Program-made: the position numbers and the translations under genes
From: Clostridiales bacterium
GTDB taxonomy: Bacteria > Bacillota > Clostridia > Lachnospirales > Lachnospiraceae
Length of the DNA stretch: 64,000 nt
Direction of reading: 5' to 3'
NCBI GenBank assembly: GCA_018374355.1
Contig: JAHAFI010000009.1
Span: 1 to 64,000, forward strand
Notes under the pieces: generated by a model
Databases searched by the model: none
What the model was told of the DNA's origin: nothing
The model's input: only the letters and a program-made list of their open reading frames with translations
In this document: piece by piece, positions 8,948 to 16,885 of the stretch
How positions within the stretch are numbered: the stretch's first letter is position 1
Layout: the number at the start of each line of letters is the position of its first letter

Positions 8948-10122
8948 AATTATTACTGAAAAATGGCAGGTTGATTACGCCATATCGTCAGATAACAGCA
9001 GGAGAGGTACTGATTTCTGATGGGCTGATAGAGTATATAAGACACCCGGATGAAATTAAGGAATCACTGGCGGATGAAATAATCGATGTAAAAGGAAATT
9101 ATATCTCTCCCGGTTTTATAGATGTTCATGTGCACGGCGGAGGCGGTCATGAGGTCATGAGCTGTGATGCAGATGAAATTGTAAAGATGTGTTCCGCACA
9201 CAGCAGATACGGAACAACTTCCATTGTTCCGACAACGCTGGCAACACCGATTCCACAGTTGAAAGCAGCAATGGATGCTGTGCGGAGAGCAAAAAAACAG
9301 AGTAAAGACTGTAATATTCTGGGAATTCATTTGGAAGGACCGTTTCTGGCTCCGGAACAGGCGGGAGCACAGGAGCCGGGAAGTCTTATAAAACCGGAAG
9401 AAGATACAGTGCAGGAACTTTTAGATTATTGGGATGGAATCCGAATCATGGGTGCTGCACCGGAACTTCCGGGAGGGTTAAAACTTGGAATGGAACTTAC
9501 AAAACGTGGGATAGCCCCATCCATTGCACATTCTAATGCAACATATGAGCAGGTAATGGATGCTGTGGAGCATGGGTATCATGATGTAACACACATTTAT
9601 TCAGGATGTTCCATGATGCACCGGGTTGGTCCGTTTCGCGTGGCGGGTGTTGTGGAGGCCGGATTGTATGCGGATTCTCTGACAACACAGGTTATTGCAG
9701 ATGGAAGACATCTTCCGCCATCCCTTTTGAAGCTGATTTATAAATGCAAGGGGGCCGATAAAATTATCTTAATTACAGATGGCTTGGCACAGTCAGCAGG
9801 AGGCGGACAGGAGGGAGATATTTTTGTACAGCAGAACGGTGTAAAAATAATTTTGGAAGACGGCGTTATGAAACTTATGAATCGAAAGGCATTTGCCGGA
9901 AGTGTTGCGACAATGTCGCGGGCAGTCAGAACAATGGTTACATTAGCGGGGGTTCCTCTGACAGAAGCTGTACAGATGGCAACGGTAAATCCTGCAAGAC
10001 TGGTTGGAGCAAATTCAAAAGGAGTTCTTGCGGCAGGAAAGGATGCAGATCTGGTAGTGTTTGACGAAAATATCGAAGTTGCATACACGATTACCGGAGG
10101 AAAAGTTGTATACAGAGGATAA
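8944..10122 (+). CDS. nagA: N-acetylglucosamine-6-phosphate deacetylase
   Basis: A 392-residue amidohydrolase that converts GlcNAc-6-P to GlcN-6-P and acetate. Metal-site elements are present: HVHG (His62, His64), HLEGPF (Glu131), AHSNA (His196), THIYS (His217; often THLFN) and ITDG (catalytic Asp279). Length is normal. It overlaps the upstream oxidoreductase by 4 bp and is followed 25 bp later by nagB. No GlcNAc kinase or PTS gene is in the operon, so phosphorylation must come from elsewhere, or the enzyme acts on a different acylated sugar phosphate. Confidence 0.92.
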   Translation: MKLLLKNGRLITPYRQITAGEVLISDGLIEYIRHPDEIKESLADEIIDVKGNYISPGFIDVHVHGGGGHEVMSCDADEIVKMCSAHSRYGTTSIVPTTLATPIPQLKAAMDAVRRAKKQSKDCNILGIHLEGPFLAPEQAGAQEPGSLIKPEEDTVQELLDYWDGIRIMGAAPELPGGLKLGMELTKRGIAPSIAHSNATYEQVMDAVEHGYHDVTHIYSGCSMMHRVGPFRVAGVVEAGLYADSLTTQVIADGRHLPPSLLKLIYKCKGADKIILITDGLAQSAGGGQEGDIFVQQNGVKIILEDGVMKLMNRKAFAGSVATMSRAVRTMVTLAGVPLTEAVQMATVNPARLVGANSKGVLAAGKDADLVVFDENIEVAYTITGGKVVYRG

Positions 10123-10147
10123 AATTATAGAAAGAAAGGAAAAAAAT

Positions 10148-10885
10148 ATGAAATTAACAATATCTGAAAATGCAGTTGAAATGGGAGAAAAAGCAGCGGA
10201 GCGCGTGGCAGAATTAATCAGAGCAGCAGTAGAAGAGAAGGGACATGCCAGAATTCTGGTTTCTACGGGGCAGTCTCAGTTTGAGTATTTCGAAGCACTG
10301 GTGAAAAAAGAAATACCATGGAATCAGGTTGAAATATTCCATCTGGATGAGTATATCGGACTTCCGATTACACATAAAGCAAGTTTTCGTAAATATCTGA
10401 AAGAACGCTTTGTCAATTTCATTCCGGGAGCAACAATGCATTATTTGAATGTGGATGAAGATGTTGAGAAAACAATTACAGAGATAACAGAAGAAATCCT
10501 TAAAGATAAAATTGATGTAGGTATTATCGGAATCGGTGAAAACGGACACATCGCTTTTAACGATCCGCCGGCAGATTTTGAGACGACAGCAAGTTATCAT
10601 GTAGTAAAACTGGATGAAAAATGTAGAAATCAGCAGGTTGGGGAAGGATGGTTCCCGACAGTTACGGATGTTCCGGAATATGCGTTAAGCGCAACCATAT
10701 GGCAGATCATGCAGTGTGAACATATTGTTTCGGTTGTTCCGCATACGGTAAAAGCACAGGCGGTAAAGAAAACATTGGAAACGGCAGAAGTAACCAATCT
10801 GATTCCGGCAACAAAACTGCGGGAACATAAGGCTTGGGAGCTGTTTCTTGATAGAGATTCTGCATCTATGCTTGAAGAAGCCTGA
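10148..10885 (+). CDS. nagB: glucosamine-6-phosphate deaminase (NagB family)
   Basis: 245 residues from the ATG at 10148, which follows AGAAAGGA; longer in-frame readings overlap nagA and look non-native. NagB deaminates and isomerises GlcN-6-P to fructose-6-P and ammonium. FHLDEYIGL (Asp67) and GENGHIAFNDP (130-140) are seen. Compared with E. coli NagB, the Asp of NDGH is Asn here (ENGH) and the later Glu is Asp, so it belongs to a divergent Firmicute subgroup; activity on GlcN-6-P is likely but not certain. Confidence 0.85.
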   Translation: MKLTISENAVEMGEKAAERVAELIRAAVEEKGHARILVSTGQSQFEYFEALVKKEIPWNQVEIFHLDEYIGLPITHKASFRKYLKERFVNFIPGATMHYLNVDEDVEKTITEITEEILKDKIDVGIIGIGENGHIAFNDPPADFETTASYHVVKLDEKCRNQQVGEGWFPTVTDVPEYALSATIWQIMQCEHIVSVVPHTVKAQAVKKTLETAEVTNLIPATKLREHKAWELFLDRDSASMLEEA

Positions 10886-10898
10886 AGGATAAAAGAAA

Positions 10899-11822
10899 AT
10901 GAAAAATGAGTTTCCCGGTGGATCGTGGCCAGTTATGCTGACTCCGTATACCACAGATAATAAAGTAGACTATAGTGGACTTAAAGCGCTGGTGGATTGG
11001 TATATAATGAATGACGTTTCCGGGTTGTTCGCTGTATGTCAGTCCAGCGAAATGTTTCATCTTTCGTTGGAAGAAAGAATAAAACTCGCTGAAAAGACGG
11101 TAGAGTTTTCCGCGGGAAGAGTTCCTGTGATTGCATCCGGTCATATCTCTGATTCATTGGAAGAACAGGCGAAAGAACTAAATAGTTTGGCAAAAACAGG
11201 AGTGGATGCGGTGATTCTGATAACAAATCGCCTCGCAGCAGAGGACGAAAATGATGATATCTGGATAGAAAATTGTAAAAAATTATTAGATTTGTTCGAA
11301 ACAGATATCCCTCTTGGCTTTTATGAATGTCCTTACCCATATAAGAGACTTCTTTCCAATCAGATGATTCGCTGGTGCGCAGAGACAGGAAGATTTTATT
11401 TTCTGAAAGATACATGCTGTGATTTAAACCAGATTGAAGAAAAACTAAAGTGTTTAAAAAACACAAATTTGAAATTATATAATGCGAATGTCACAACATT
11501 GCTGGATTCTATGAGAGCTGGAGCAGCAGGATTCTGCGGGGTGATGAATAATTTTCATCCTAAGCTGTATACTTGGCTATGCGAGCACTATCAAGAGGAG
11601 AACGCAGACAATGTATCGGAATTTCTGACAGTGGCCTCCCTGATAGAACGTCAATATTATCCGGTAAATGCGAAGTACCATTTGAGGGCCAATGAAGGAA
11701 TTCCCATTACAATGTTCAGCCGTGTCAAAGATGCACAGGGAATGACAAAAAACTTTAAAAGAGAAGTTGATGCGTTGGATCGCATGGCACATGCAAAGAT
11801 GAAAGAGCTTCATATAACATGA
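10899..11822 (+). CDS. DHDPS/N-acetylneuraminate lyase family aldolase
   Basis: A 307-residue class I aldolase-type TIM barrel. The Schiff-base lysine is probably Lys170 in FYFLKDTCCD, and the partner tyrosine Tyr142 in GFYECPYP. The usual GTTGE/GSTGE pyruvate-carboxylate loop is replaced by VCQSSE (about 46-51), so neither dihydrodipicolinate nor sialic acid cleavage can be assumed. NagA and NagB just upstream would fit a sialate-like route, but NanE and NanK are absent. It starts 13 bp after nagB. Confidence 0.82.
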   Translation: MKNEFPGGSWPVMLTPYTTDNKVDYSGLKALVDWYIMNDVSGLFAVCQSSEMFHLSLEERIKLAEKTVEFSAGRVPVIASGHISDSLEEQAKELNSLAKTGVDAVILITNRLAAEDENDDIWIENCKKLLDLFETDIPLGFYECPYPYKRLLSNQMIRWCAETGRFYFLKDTCCDLNQIEEKLKCLKNTNLKLYNANVTTLLDSMRAGAAGFCGVMNNFHPKLYTWLCEHYQEENADNVSEFLTVASLIERQYYPVNAKYHLRANEGIPITMFSRVKDAQGMTKNFKREVDALDRMAHAKMKELHIT

Positions 11823-11901
11823 AACAGTATTTGAAAAAGTCAGCGAAGAAAAGCCCGTATAATCAATATATTAAGGCTTGGCATTACAGGAGAGAGACAA
11901 G

Positions 11902-13104
11902 ATGAAGGATAAAATTAATATCGGTATTGCAGGATTTGGACGGAGAGGACAGGGATTATTAAAAGATGTGTTTATACATCACCCTCAGGTTGAAATTACT
12001 GTGGTTTGCGATGCTTACGAGGATCGCTGTAAAGAAGCAGCAGATATTGTGGAGGAATGCGGAAGAAAAAGACCGCTGTTGACTGCAAACTATAAAGAAA
12101 TTCTGCAGATGCCTGAGGTCGATGCAGTGGTTTTGTGTACTTCATGGGAACACCATATTGATATTTGTGTGGAGGCTATGGAAGCCGGAAAATATGTAGC
12201 CAGTGAGGTAGGAGGATCGTATTCTTTACGGGAATGCTGGAAACTGGTGGAAGCCTATGAAAGAACGGGAGTCCCGGTAATGATGCTGGAAAACTGTGTT
12301 TATGGACGGGATGAGATGATGATTGCCAATATGGCTGATCAGGGGGTACTGGGAAAGATCGTTCATTGTGAAGGCGGATATCACCATGATCTTCGTAACC
12401 AGATAGCATTTGGAAAAGAAAACAGGCATTACCGTCTGAATAACTATATTCATAGAAATACAGAAAATTACCCGACTCACGAGTTAGGTCCAATTGCAAA
12501 ACTTCTTAATATTAACCGTGGAAACCGTATGCTTACACTCACCAGTGTTGCGTCTAAGGCAGAAGGGATGAAGGAATATATTAGAGCACAGAAAAATGAT
12601 GACGAAACACTTTTACAGACACAATTTAATCAGGGAGATATTGTGAATACGATTATTACCTGCGCAAACGGCGAGACAATACTGCTTACACTGGATACCA
12701 CGCTTCCGCGATATTATTCCAGAGGGTTTACGGTACAGGGAACAAAAGGAATGTATTTTGAAGGCAACCAGTCCATTTTTATTGATGGGGAAAAACACGC
12801 AGAAGATCATTCTGATTGGAAAAAACATTGGGGCAATATAGAAGAATACCGTGAAAAATATGAGCATCCTGCATGGAAGGAATACATAGAGCAGGGAGTA
12901 AAAAATGGTCATGGCGGTATGGACTGGCTGGTGTTCTGTGATTTTGTGGATTGTGTAAGAAATGAGACGGAGGCGCCTCTTGACGTATATGATATGGCAT
13001 CATGGATGTGTATTTCCGTTCTTTGTGAGGAATCCATAGCAATGGGAGGTCATCCTGTGGCAATTCCTGACTTTACCAATGGAGCATGGATTAATAGAAA
13101 ATAA
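11902..13104 (+). CDS. GH109-like Gfo/Idh/MocA family protein (NAD-dependent glycosidase candidate)
   Basis: A 400-residue Rossmann protein (GIAGFGRRGQG near the N-terminus). Instead of EKP it has EVGGSYS, then MMLENCVYGRDE, GVLGKIVHCEGGYHHDLR and NYPTHELGPIAKLLNINRGN. These blocks match the GH109 alpha-N-acetylgalactosaminidase pattern, where the Tyr and His of YPTH and a Glu act in NAD-assisted elimination; here Tyr190 and His193. There is no signal peptide, so it would act on an imported glycoside. The start is the ATG at 11902 after AGGAGAGAGACAAG. Last gene of the operon; GH109 assignment is from motif memory, not a search. Confidence 0.8.
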   Translation: MKDKINIGIAGFGRRGQGLLKDVFIHHPQVEITVVCDAYEDRCKEAADIVEECGRKRPLLTANYKEILQMPEVDAVVLCTSWEHHIDICVEAMEAGKYVASEVGGSYSLRECWKLVEAYERTGVPVMMLENCVYGRDEMMIANMADQGVLGKIVHCEGGYHHDLRNQIAFGKENRHYRLNNYIHRNTENYPTHELGPIAKLLNINRGNRMLTLTSVASKAEGMKEYIRAQKNDDETLLQTQFNQGDIVNTIITCANGETILLTLDTTLPRYYSRGFTVQGTKGMYFEGNQSIFIDGEKHAEDHSDWKKHWGNIEEYREKYEHPAWKEYIEQGVKNGHGGMDWLVFCDFVDCVRNETEAPLDVYDMASWMCISVLCEESIAMGGHPVAIPDFTNGAWINRK

Positions 13105-13135
13105 AGGACGCATATTGTTTTTGATGGAGTATAGG

Positions 13136-13177
13136 AACTCCGGTATTCTTGAAAAATGAAAGAGTACCGGAGTTTTT
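13136..13177 (+). terminator. intrinsic terminator of the sugar operon
   Basis: Arms AACTCCGGTA (13136-13145) and TACCGGAGTT (13165-13174) followed by a T run. It lies between the convergent sugar operon and the yesN-like gene. Confidence 0.88.
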
Positions 13178-13217
13178 ATGAATAGATATAATGAAAAGCA
13201 GCCAAAAGAACATAGTC

Positions 13218-14000
13218 TTATGAGGTTTCTCTGGTGCTTTTGGAAAGCGTTAAAATATATTCAGAAGGAGTGATTCCTTCATACTTTTTAAACACCTGTC
13301 CAAAATATTGTGGATTAGAAGCAAACCCAACCTGAGCAGCAATATTTTTAATATTGTGTTCACCTTGATAAAGAATATATTCTTTCGCCTTATGGACACG
13401 CAGTTGATTTAGATAATCAGAGAAACGAATCCCTTCCGATTTAACAAATTGTTTGCTGAGATAGCCAATGCTTACATAACAGTAATTTTGAGCCAGCCAT
13501 TTTAGGGAAAGCGTTTCGGATGAAAAATGATGTTCAACATAAAGTTTACACTTACGGACTAAGGATTCTCCCGGAGTAGAAAAACTGGTCTGTGTATTCG
13601 CAGTGAGATTTTGTGATATTGGGTGTTTTTCATATTCGGTACGAATAGATATCAAAGCAGAAATCAACTCATTACGGTTGGTCGGTTTGAGTAAATAATG
13701 TTTGATTCCGTATTGCATAGCTTTTTTTGCATATTCAAATTCACCGTAACCGGATAAAATAATAAATTCGGGGTGGGAATCCAGTTTACTGGCTTGCTCA
13801 ATAAGTGCAAGTCCGTCTAAAATCGGCATTTTTATATCAGAAATAACAACATCAGGATTATAATCCATAATCAGATTAAGAGCTTCCATACCATTTTTTG
13901 CACAGCCGACCAGATGGTATCCGAGAGAAGCATAATCAATCATTTCAGATAAGGCGCTGCGGATAATTTGTTCATCGTCAGCAATGATTAGATTCAACAT
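13218..14000 (-). CDS. YesN-type response regulator with AraC DNA-binding domain
   Basis: A 260-residue transcription regulator. It has an N-terminal receiver domain (IIADDE acidic pocket; phosphoacceptor in VVISDIKMP at about residue 55; Lys in LLKPTN) and a C-terminal AraC pair of helix-turn-helix motifs (KEYILYQGEHNIKNIAAQVG, then QYFGQVFKKYEGITPSEY). The coding start overlaps the end of the kinase gene by 23 bp. It is convergent with the 3.6-13.1 kb sugar operon, the usual arrangement for a YesMN pair controlling an adjacent ABC importer. Confidence 0.92.
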   Translation of the reverse strand: MLNLIIADDEQIIRSALSEMIDYASLGYHLVGCAKNGMEALNLIMDYNPDVVISDIKMPILDGLALIEQASKLDSHPEFIILSGYGEFEYAKKAMQYGIKHYLLKPTNRNELISALISIRTEYEKHPISQNLTANTQTSFSTPGESLVRKCKLYVEHHFSSETLSLKWLAQNYCYVSIGYLSKQFVKSEGIRFSDYLNQLRVHKAKEYILYQGEHNIKNIAAQVGFASNPQYFGQVFKKYEGITPSEYILTLSKSTRETS

Positions 14001-15756
14001 ATGATATAGTTTCCTTTCTTGTGTGAGGTATGGTTAATGAAACGATGGCCATACCATTTTTGTTGAAAAATTCCAGCTTATAATTGGTATCATACAGAAG
14101 CTGCAGTCGGGAACGGATATTAATTAAGCCGATGCCGGAGCCTTCCGGTATAATGATTTTCTGATCCAGTTTGTTTAATAAGTCATTTTCAAACATGGAG
14201 CCGCTGTTTGCAACTTCGATATTGTAGGTATCTTTACAGTCAACAACGGTTACTGTGATCAGGCAAAGATCATCTGAATTTTCAAGTGCATATTTGATAG
14301 CATTTTCTACGAGAGGCTGAATGCATAACTTAGGAACAAGAATATGACTGATATTTTGCGGAATGTCCAGATGGAAATCCAGACGGTCATGAAAACGGAT
14401 TTTCTGTATCAGCAGATAATTGTCCAAAACTTTCAATTCTTCTTCCAGTGGAAGCAGATCTCTCATTTCTGTAATAGATGTACGGAATAAAGTTCCAAGC
14501 GCCTGTACCATATCTGAGATATCGTCGGCACGATATTTTTGCAGAGCAATCCAGTTAATTGTATCCAGTGTATTGTACAGAAAATGAGGATTGACCTGTT
14601 GTTGGAGCATCTTGAGCTGAGTATCCCGCAGATGTATCTGTTTGGTATAATTTTCATCGCGAAGGGTATGGACATTTTGCATCATTTCATCAAAGGTTTT
14701 GTGAAGCTGTGCAATCTCATCATTTCTATCCTGATAGGAGACAGAAGCAAAAGAATCAGGAACAGAGAGCTTTTGACCAAAACAGCGTATTTTATCCATC
14801 AAAAAATCCAGATGATGAAGCATCTTCCTGATCATCCAGACACAGGCCAGAATACAGAAAAACACGGAGAGAACACTGATAACAATAATCAGCGTATTAA
14901 GTATACGAATGTTTCGGAAAAGCTGTGTATAACTATGGCGATAAAGATAGTGCCAGCCTGTTCGGGCAATAGTTCCGGAAATCAGGAAGCTTTTCTCACC
15001 ATTAATAGTGGCTATTTGATATTTGGTATTACGGGACATCTGATCGTATTGTTTTTGATCGGCTAATTCTGGATAAATAGGAACATTTTTGTCCAAAAGA
15101 ATAAAATCCTTTGACTCTACAGGATAGTCATGTCTGTTTAAAATATCAAGGATGAGGGCATCCATATCCAGAATAATATATAAACCAGCCATTTTATTCA
15201 GCTTCACATATTTCAGACGTTTAAATTCCCGTGCGCACATAACAGAATTTCCGGCAGAACGTTCTCCAAACCATAAAGGCTGCCGGGCTTCGTTGGACAA
15301 TGTCTGGCTGATGGTGTCTATGTCAAAACTGTCAATGTCTGTGCTGATACCGGAACAGATATGATATCCATTGTTTAAAACGATATTGATGGATTTGACA
15401 TGTTTATACCGGTACATATAAGTATAAAGCTTACTGTAAAGTTCTCTGTAATGGTGGGCTGCATTGATATCATCGGAATTCTGATCGAGTTGATACAGGG
15501 AATCCTGAATCAGTGGATCACTCATGATACTCAGAGAAAGTTCCTCTATCTGTGACAAATGGTTGGAAATAGAAGAAGAAACAATATCCATGCAACGGGC
15601 TGTCTGAGTGTATAATTCTTTATTGTAGCTTTGAATAAGATATCCGATAGCGCACCCAAGGACAACTGCTACAATGATATAAGGCAGCAATACAACAAGA
15701 ATTATTTTTTTATATAAAGAAATATTATTATACCAATGTTTGATATGGTTTTTCAT
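13978..15756 (-). CDS. YesM-type sensor histidine kinase
   Basis: A 592-residue membrane kinase: transmembrane helix near residues 15-37, an extracytoplasmic sensor of about 240 residues, a second helix near 280-305, a HAMP-like linker, the His_kinase dimerisation block QVNPHFLYNTLDTINWIAL (phosphoacceptor His in NPHFLYN) and an HATPase domain with LVENAIKYAL and GSGIGLINIRSRL. YesM kinases sense extracellular sugars or the binding-protein complex. It is upstream of and overlapping the yesN-like gene. Confidence 0.92.
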   Translation of the reverse strand: MKNHIKHWYNNISLYKKIILVVLLPYIIVAVVLGCAIGYLIQSYNKELYTQTARCMDIVSSSISNHLSQIEELSLSIMSDPLIQDSLYQLDQNSDDINAAHHYRELYSKLYTYMYRYKHVKSINIVLNNGYHICSGISTDIDSFDIDTISQTLSNEARQPLWFGERSAGNSVMCAREFKRLKYVKLNKMAGLYIILDMDALILDILNRHDYPVESKDFILLDKNVPIYPELADQKQYDQMSRNTKYQIATINGEKSFLISGTIARTGWHYLYRHSYTQLFRNIRILNTLIIVISVLSVFFCILACVWMIRKMLHHLDFLMDKIRCFGQKLSVPDSFASVSYQDRNDEIAQLHKTFDEMMQNVHTLRDENYTKQIHLRDTQLKMLQQQVNPHFLYNTLDTINWIALQKYRADDISDMVQALGTLFRTSITEMRDLLPLEEELKVLDNYLLIQKIRFHDRLDFHLDIPQNISHILVPKLCIQPLVENAIKYALENSDDLCLITVTVVDCKDTYNIEVANSGSMFENDLLNKLDQKIIIPEGSGIGLINIRSRLQLLYDTNYKLEFFNKNGMAIVSLTIPHTRKETISYVESNHC

Positions 15757-16122
15757 TAAGAGTTCCTCTTCTATGTAAAAATAAAGGGATTGAATAATAA
15801 ATTCGATTAAAAAAGAATGAAATCCGTATACATCTTATTTTACATCAAATAACCGCAAAAAGAAATGGTAAAAATTTACATTGAAAAAGAGGTTTTTGAA
15901 ATTTAAGATGCAGATTAAAAAGTTAAGTGATAAGATATGCTTTCTGGTTTATAATGAAGAAAAAAGATAATTGGATAAGTGGAAAATACTCTGAAATAGT
16001 GTGGAAAACAGAAGGAAATTCAGTAGGTTTTTGTGGATAATCCGAACCTGCGGGAGGGGGGGGGGACAGACCGAACATTCATACTTACCGGGAGGTTTCG
16101 CATAGAAACAGAATCTGTCCTT
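15757..16122. other. non-coding stretch with a G10 homopolymer
   Basis: No convincing gene. A run of ten G residues occupies 16056-16065. The interval separates the divergent yesM-like gene from the repeat array, leader ORF and ABC exporter to the right. Short frames here have no family features or ribosome binding site. Confidence 0.6.
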
Positions 16123-16378
16123 TTGGACATAGGAGGCTGAATTAGGACATTCATGTCCAATTTATGATGGTCATCCAGTTCAATAACTGAAATTCCACAG
16201 GTGATTTGGACGTGAGAAGTGCAATATAACTTCCTACGTCCATGATTTTCTTGAAATATTGGACAACAGCAGTTGAAATACACTGTATATGTCCAAACAG
16301 GTATATTTTACAGCTTTACGTTTCAAATGGGAACGGATATTTGGACTATAACAGGTGGATTTTATCAATTATGTCCAA
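16123..16378. repeat. four constant-geometry inverted repeats, TTGGACNN-N22-NNGTCCAN
   Basis: Four 38-bp units at 16123-16160, 16206-16243, 16259-16296 and 16341-16378. Each begins TTGGAC(AT/GT/AA/TA) and ends (AT/AC)GTCCA(A/T), with exactly 30 bp between the start of the left arm and the start of the right arm in all four. The 22-nt interiors are unrelated, though unit 2 pairs further inward (GAGAAGT against ACTTCCT). Gaps between units are 45, 15 and 44 bp. Unit 1 has extra TGTCC (16116) and GGACAT (16145) half-sites. The array lies 135-390 bp upstream of the exporter promoter. Confidence 0.85.
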
Positions 16379-16488
16379 ATTCCAAAAGGAATGGTCGTCC
16401 CATGCAGATGTACACCTGTATGATAGGAGGATTGTACATAGGTATCTCGGTTATGAAAGGTCGAACAGTGATAAAATAGTCACAATAA

Positions 16489-16505
16489 ATGTAAAAATCT
16501 TACAT
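16489..16505. promoter_or_regulatory. operator-like palindrome beside the exporter promoter
   Basis: ATGTAA-AAATC-TTACAT, perfect 6-bp arms, 8 bp upstream of the -35 hexamer. The position suits a repressor or activator site; the regulator is not identifiable in the window. Confidence 0.55.
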
Positions 16506-16512
16506 GAAAACC

Positions 16513-16541
16513 TTGACTTTGCATTTTACCGGAGCTATACT
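16513..16541 (+). promoter_or_regulatory. sigma-A promoter for leader ORF and ABC exporter
   Basis: TTGACT (16513-16518), 17-bp spacer, TATACT (16536-16541). This is a near-consensus promoter placing the transcription start at about 16548, upstream of the 28-codon leader ORF. Confidence 0.8.
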
Positions 16542-16580
16542 TATCAGAACACGAAAAATAAAAGAAAGGAGGCAGGCAGA

Positions 16581-16667
16581 ATGACAACAATCATGAATAC
16601 AACAATCAAATTAAATACCGTTGATGGAAGAATGGAAATTCAGCAGACATTTTGCCTGTCCCTATAG
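16581..16667 (+). CDS. 28-residue leader peptide candidate
   Basis: A short ORF (MTTIMNTTIKLNT...QQTFCLSL) preceded by an excellent Shine-Dalgarno, AAAGGAGG, at 16566-16573. It lies between a near-consensus promoter and an intrinsic terminator, ahead of a heterodimeric multidrug-type ABC exporter. That arrangement resembles the bmrB leader of Bacillus subtilis bmrCD, where ribosome stalling on a small ORF controls read-through. Alternatively it could be a secreted peptide or substrate of the exporter; no leader cleavage motif such as GG is seen. The function is inferred. Confidence 0.6.
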   Translation: MTTIMNTTIKLNTVDGRMEIQQTFCLSL

Positions 16668-16745
16668 CTGATTTTACGGAAAATTATAAGCGTGAGGTTT
16701 GTAATTGAAGTAATGCAGAAAATAAAAGGATAGAGAGTTTAAAAT

Positions 16746-16778
16746 GCGCTTCTGGGTAAACCGGAGGCGTTTTTTTTT
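16746..16778 (+). terminator. candidate attenuator in the ABC exporter leader
   Basis: GCGCTTCTGG (16746-16755) pairs over ten positions, including G-U, with CCGGAGGCGT (16761-16770) across a 5-nt loop, followed directly by eight T residues. It lies inside the transcript between the leader ORF and the exporter start at 16886, so exporter expression should depend on read-through. A competing antiterminator is not obvious by eye. Confidence 0.75.
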
Positions 16779-16885
16779 CGGCATTAAACCGGAAAAACAG
16801 CTCTGCCGGGATAACGGAGGAGCGTTTTGATATAGAGTTTCCGTCAGGCAGAAAAACAGGCAAATCATCAACGAGGAGGGACAAA

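Noticed and set aside
10899..11822. Calling this gene nanA and the operon a sialic acid (nan) cluster
   Set aside because: The active-site loop differs (VCQSSE) and nanE, nanK and a sialidase are absent, so only the superfamily is supported.
16123..16378. Inverted-repeat array considered as CRISPR or riboswitch
   Set aside because: Arms alternate in orientation, repeats are only 8 bp, spacing between units varies, and no riboswitch core motif is recognised; left as unexplained.
16242..16667. 141-codon open frame through the repeat array
   Set aside because: It runs across the inverted repeats and the promoter, has no RBS at its start and no family features; only its last 28 codons from 16581 have proper initiation signals.
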